A DNA stretch of 64,000 nt from assembly GCF_008727775.1 (NCBI RefSeq), contig NZ_CP044232.1, forward strand, positions 124,001 through 188,000, written 5' to 3'. Numbering within the stretch: the first letter of the stretch is position 1; each line of letters starts with the position of its first letter. The position numbers and the translations under genes are program-made. Shown here piece after piece: positions 62,598 through 64,000 of this stretch. The DNA comes from Microbacterium lushaniae. GTDB taxonomy: Bacteria > Actinomycetota > Actinomycetes > Actinomycetales > Microbacteriaceae. The notes under the pieces are model-generated. The model worked only from the letters and a program-made list of their open reading frames with translations, was not told where the DNA came from and made no database searches.

Positions 62598-62614
62598 TGA
62601 GACATGTTGACTCA
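62598..62614. promoter_or_regulatory. Probable TetR operator
   Basis: TGAGACATGTTGACTCA is a 17-bp imperfect palindrome between the divergent TetR and oxidoreductase genes, next to the TetR -10 hexamer and overlapping TTGACT (62607-62612), a possible -35 on the plus strand. Confidence 0.6.
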
Positions 62615-62642
62615 AAAGCCAGCGCGTGGGATCCTCTCGGCT

Positions 62643-63281
62643 ATGAGACAGAATGTATCGAAACGCACCATTCTTCTGCTCGGTGCCACGGGACGCACGG
62701 GTCGCCACGTCGTCGCCCGAGGCGGCGGGGCGGGGCATGCGGTCGTCGCCCTCGTCCGGCGCGAGGGGACCTTCGCACCCGAGAGCGGAGTGCGTGAGGT
62801 GGCCTGGACCGGTGTCTCGGACGGGGCGGGGCTGCGCGACGCGCTCGAGGGGGTGGACGTCGTGATCAGCGCACTGGGAGGTTCTGCGACGGGCGTCACC
62901 ACCGTGTGCACCGACGCGATGCGCACCCTCGTCCCGGCCATGACGGCAGCCGGCGTCCCCCGGCTCATCGCCGTGAGTGCGCACGGGGCGCGCGAGACCC
63001 ATGACCGGTCGCTGTACGCGCGGGCGGTGTGGTCGCGAGTGGGCGAGAAGATGGCCGACAAGGAGTCGATGGAGCCGCTCATCGCCGCCTCCCGCCTCGA
63101 CTGGACGATCGTCCGGCCGCCGATGCTCCGGGACGGCCCGGCGACGGGCGCCTACCGCACCGGGGAGGATCTGCCGATCCGGCTCTGGCACTTCATCGGC
63201 CGCGCCGACCTCGCCGACTTCCTCGTTCGCGAGGCGGAGGAGCCGCACTACGTTCGCCGCTACCCCCGGATCCGTCGATGA
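62643..63281 (+). CDS. NAD(P)-dependent oxidoreductase (NAD(P)H-binding, NmrA/SDR-a type)
   Basis: 212 aa. Rossmann motif ILLLGATGRTGRHVVARGGG at the start (GxxGxxG), VDVVISALGG in the second half, and LDWTIVRPPMLRDGP near the end: the atypical SDR family acting as NAD(P)H-binding regulators or reductases. Substrate unknown. ATG 62643 is used; an upstream ATG at 62604 would overlap the operator. The stop overlaps the next start (ATGA). Confidence 0.8.
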   Translation: MRQNVSKRTILLLGATGRTGRHVVARGGGAGHAVVALVRREGTFAPESGVREVAWTGVSDGAGLRDALEGVDVVISALGGSATGVTTVCTDAMRTLVPAMTAAGVPRLIAVSAHGARETHDRSLYARAVWSRVGEKMADKESMEPLIAASRLDWTIVRPPMLRDGPATGAYRTGEDLPIRLWHFIGRADLADFLVREAEEPHYVRRYPRIRR

Positions 63282-64000
63282 GCGTCGCCGGTCGCGTCGC
63301 CGTGGTCACGGGAGCCACCGGCGGCATGGGGCGGGTCATCTCCCGGGAGCTCGTCCGCAACGGCATGCACGTCGTCGCCGTGGCCCGAGACGCCTCTCGA
63401 GCAGAAGCCGTGCTCTCCCAGGGCATGCCGGGCAGCGGCACGTGGGAAGTGGTCGCCGGTGATCTCTCGGATCGAGCGGGCGTCATGCGGGTCGCCGGCG
63501 CGATCGCGGATCGTCACGATGCCGTGCATGTCCTGGTCAACAACGCCGGGGCGCACTACGCGCACCATCGACGGTCATCGGACGGCATCGAGATGCACAT
63601 CGCCGTCGACTATCTGGCCGCGTTCGGCCTGACCGTCCTGCTCGAGGAGCAGCTCCGGCGGGGCAGGGCGCGGGTCGTGAACGTCGCCTCGGACAGCCTC
63701 CGCGACACCCGCCGCATCACGCTCCTGGGCACGCCGCGGCCGGTCACGCTCGACGTGGGCGGTCTGGATGACCTCGCGCGCCTCAACCCGGCGGCGGGCT
63801 TCATCCCCTTCGAGGCCTACGCGCGGGCCAAGCTGCTGACGGTCACCGCCGGCTACCGCCTCGCCCGCACCTTCGCCGGCGAGGTCACCGTGAATGCGGT
63901 CCACCCCGGCATCGTCTCCACCGACATCATCGACAGCCTCATCCCTGCCCCGCTCCGGCCGCTGGAAGGGCTCATCCGCCCCATCCTGCTCACCCCCGAG
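63278..64000 (+). CDS. Short-chain dehydrogenase/reductase (cut by window edge)
   Basis: 241 codons are present; the 3' end is missing. Classical SDR motifs: TGATGGMG (cofactor), VNNAGAHY, the Ser in VNVASDS and YARAK (active-site Tyr and Lys). The insertion TPRPVTLDVGGLDDLARLNP before the Tyr resembles retinol-dehydrogenase-like SDRs. Co-translated with the previous gene and probably controlled by TetR. Confidence 0.88.
   Translation, partial: MSVAGRVAVVTGATGGMGRVISRELVRNGMHVVAVARDASRAEAVLSQGMPGSGTWEVVAGDLSDRAGVMRVAGAIADRHDAVHVLVNNAGAHYAHHRRSSDGIEMHIAVDYLAAFGLTVLLEEQLRRGRARVVNVASDSLRDTRRITLLGTPRPVTLDVGGLDDLARLNPAAGFIPFEAYARAKLLTVTAGYRLARTFAGEVTVNAVHPGIVSTDIIDSLIPAPLRPLEGLIRPILLTPE

Overview
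The window is about 64 kb of very high-GC DNA. Genes are tightly packed, GTG starts are common, many genes overlap by 4 nt (ATGA or GTGA), and proteins are rich in Ala, Arg and Asp. Gene content fits an aerobic, Gram-positive actinobacterium, most likely Microbacteriaceae and close to Microbacterium: scattered pur genes, DUF3073, an Rv2578c-type radical SAM protein, a purD-linked sterol-carrier protein, and an ECF sigma factor with a DGPF partner. This placement rests on gene content and style only. No rRNA, tRNA, CRISPR array, transposase or prophage was seen.

Layout. 1-6.4 kb: xanthine-dehydrogenase-type molybdoenzyme operon, a repeat-rich gap of about 0.9 kb, then divergent xdhC and a MobA-like nucleotidyltransferase. 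6.4-8.5 kb: 2-hydroxyacid dehydrogenase and purQ-purS. 8.6-14.6 kb: cellobiose-type uptake operon (binding lipoprotein, two permeases, GH1 beta-glucosidase, LacI regulator), whose promoter carries three CebR-like operators. 14.7-24.8 kb: uracil-type permease, purC-purD, sterol-carrier protein, small proteins, an AbiEi/DUF559 protein flanked by related palindromes, purM-purF, DUF3073 and a universal stress protein. 24.8-28.8 kb: PadR/DUF4097 pair divergent from a TipA-like MerR regulator, two small proteins, topoisomerase IB. 28.9-39.4 kb: RND exporter overlapping an antisense DUF998 gene, DEAD-box helicase with a repetitive tail, radical SAM protein, M15 peptidase, acyl-CoA dehydrogenase. 39.4-47.5 kb: LCP protein, YkoEDC-like ECF transporter, secreted subtilase. 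47.6-52.5 kb: ECF42-type sigma factor with DGPF protein, MFS transporter, NhaA, small acetyltransferase. 52.6-59 kb: CstA-type transporter, YbdD, LytS/LytTR two-component system, sodium:solute symporter, probably a pyruvate/acetate sensing and uptake unit. 59-64 kb: lipoprotein, RecQ, TetR with two NAD(P)-dependent oxidoreductases.

Two sequence-level themes stand out. First, at least twelve starts lie exactly 6 nt downstream of a -10-like hexamer (TANNNT or GACAAT), which predicts leaderless transcripts and settles several start codons. Second, at least seven intergenic imperfect palindromes of 58-80 bp occur in the window. Two of them flank the DUF559 gene, and a separate REP-like sequence sits in frame inside purF.
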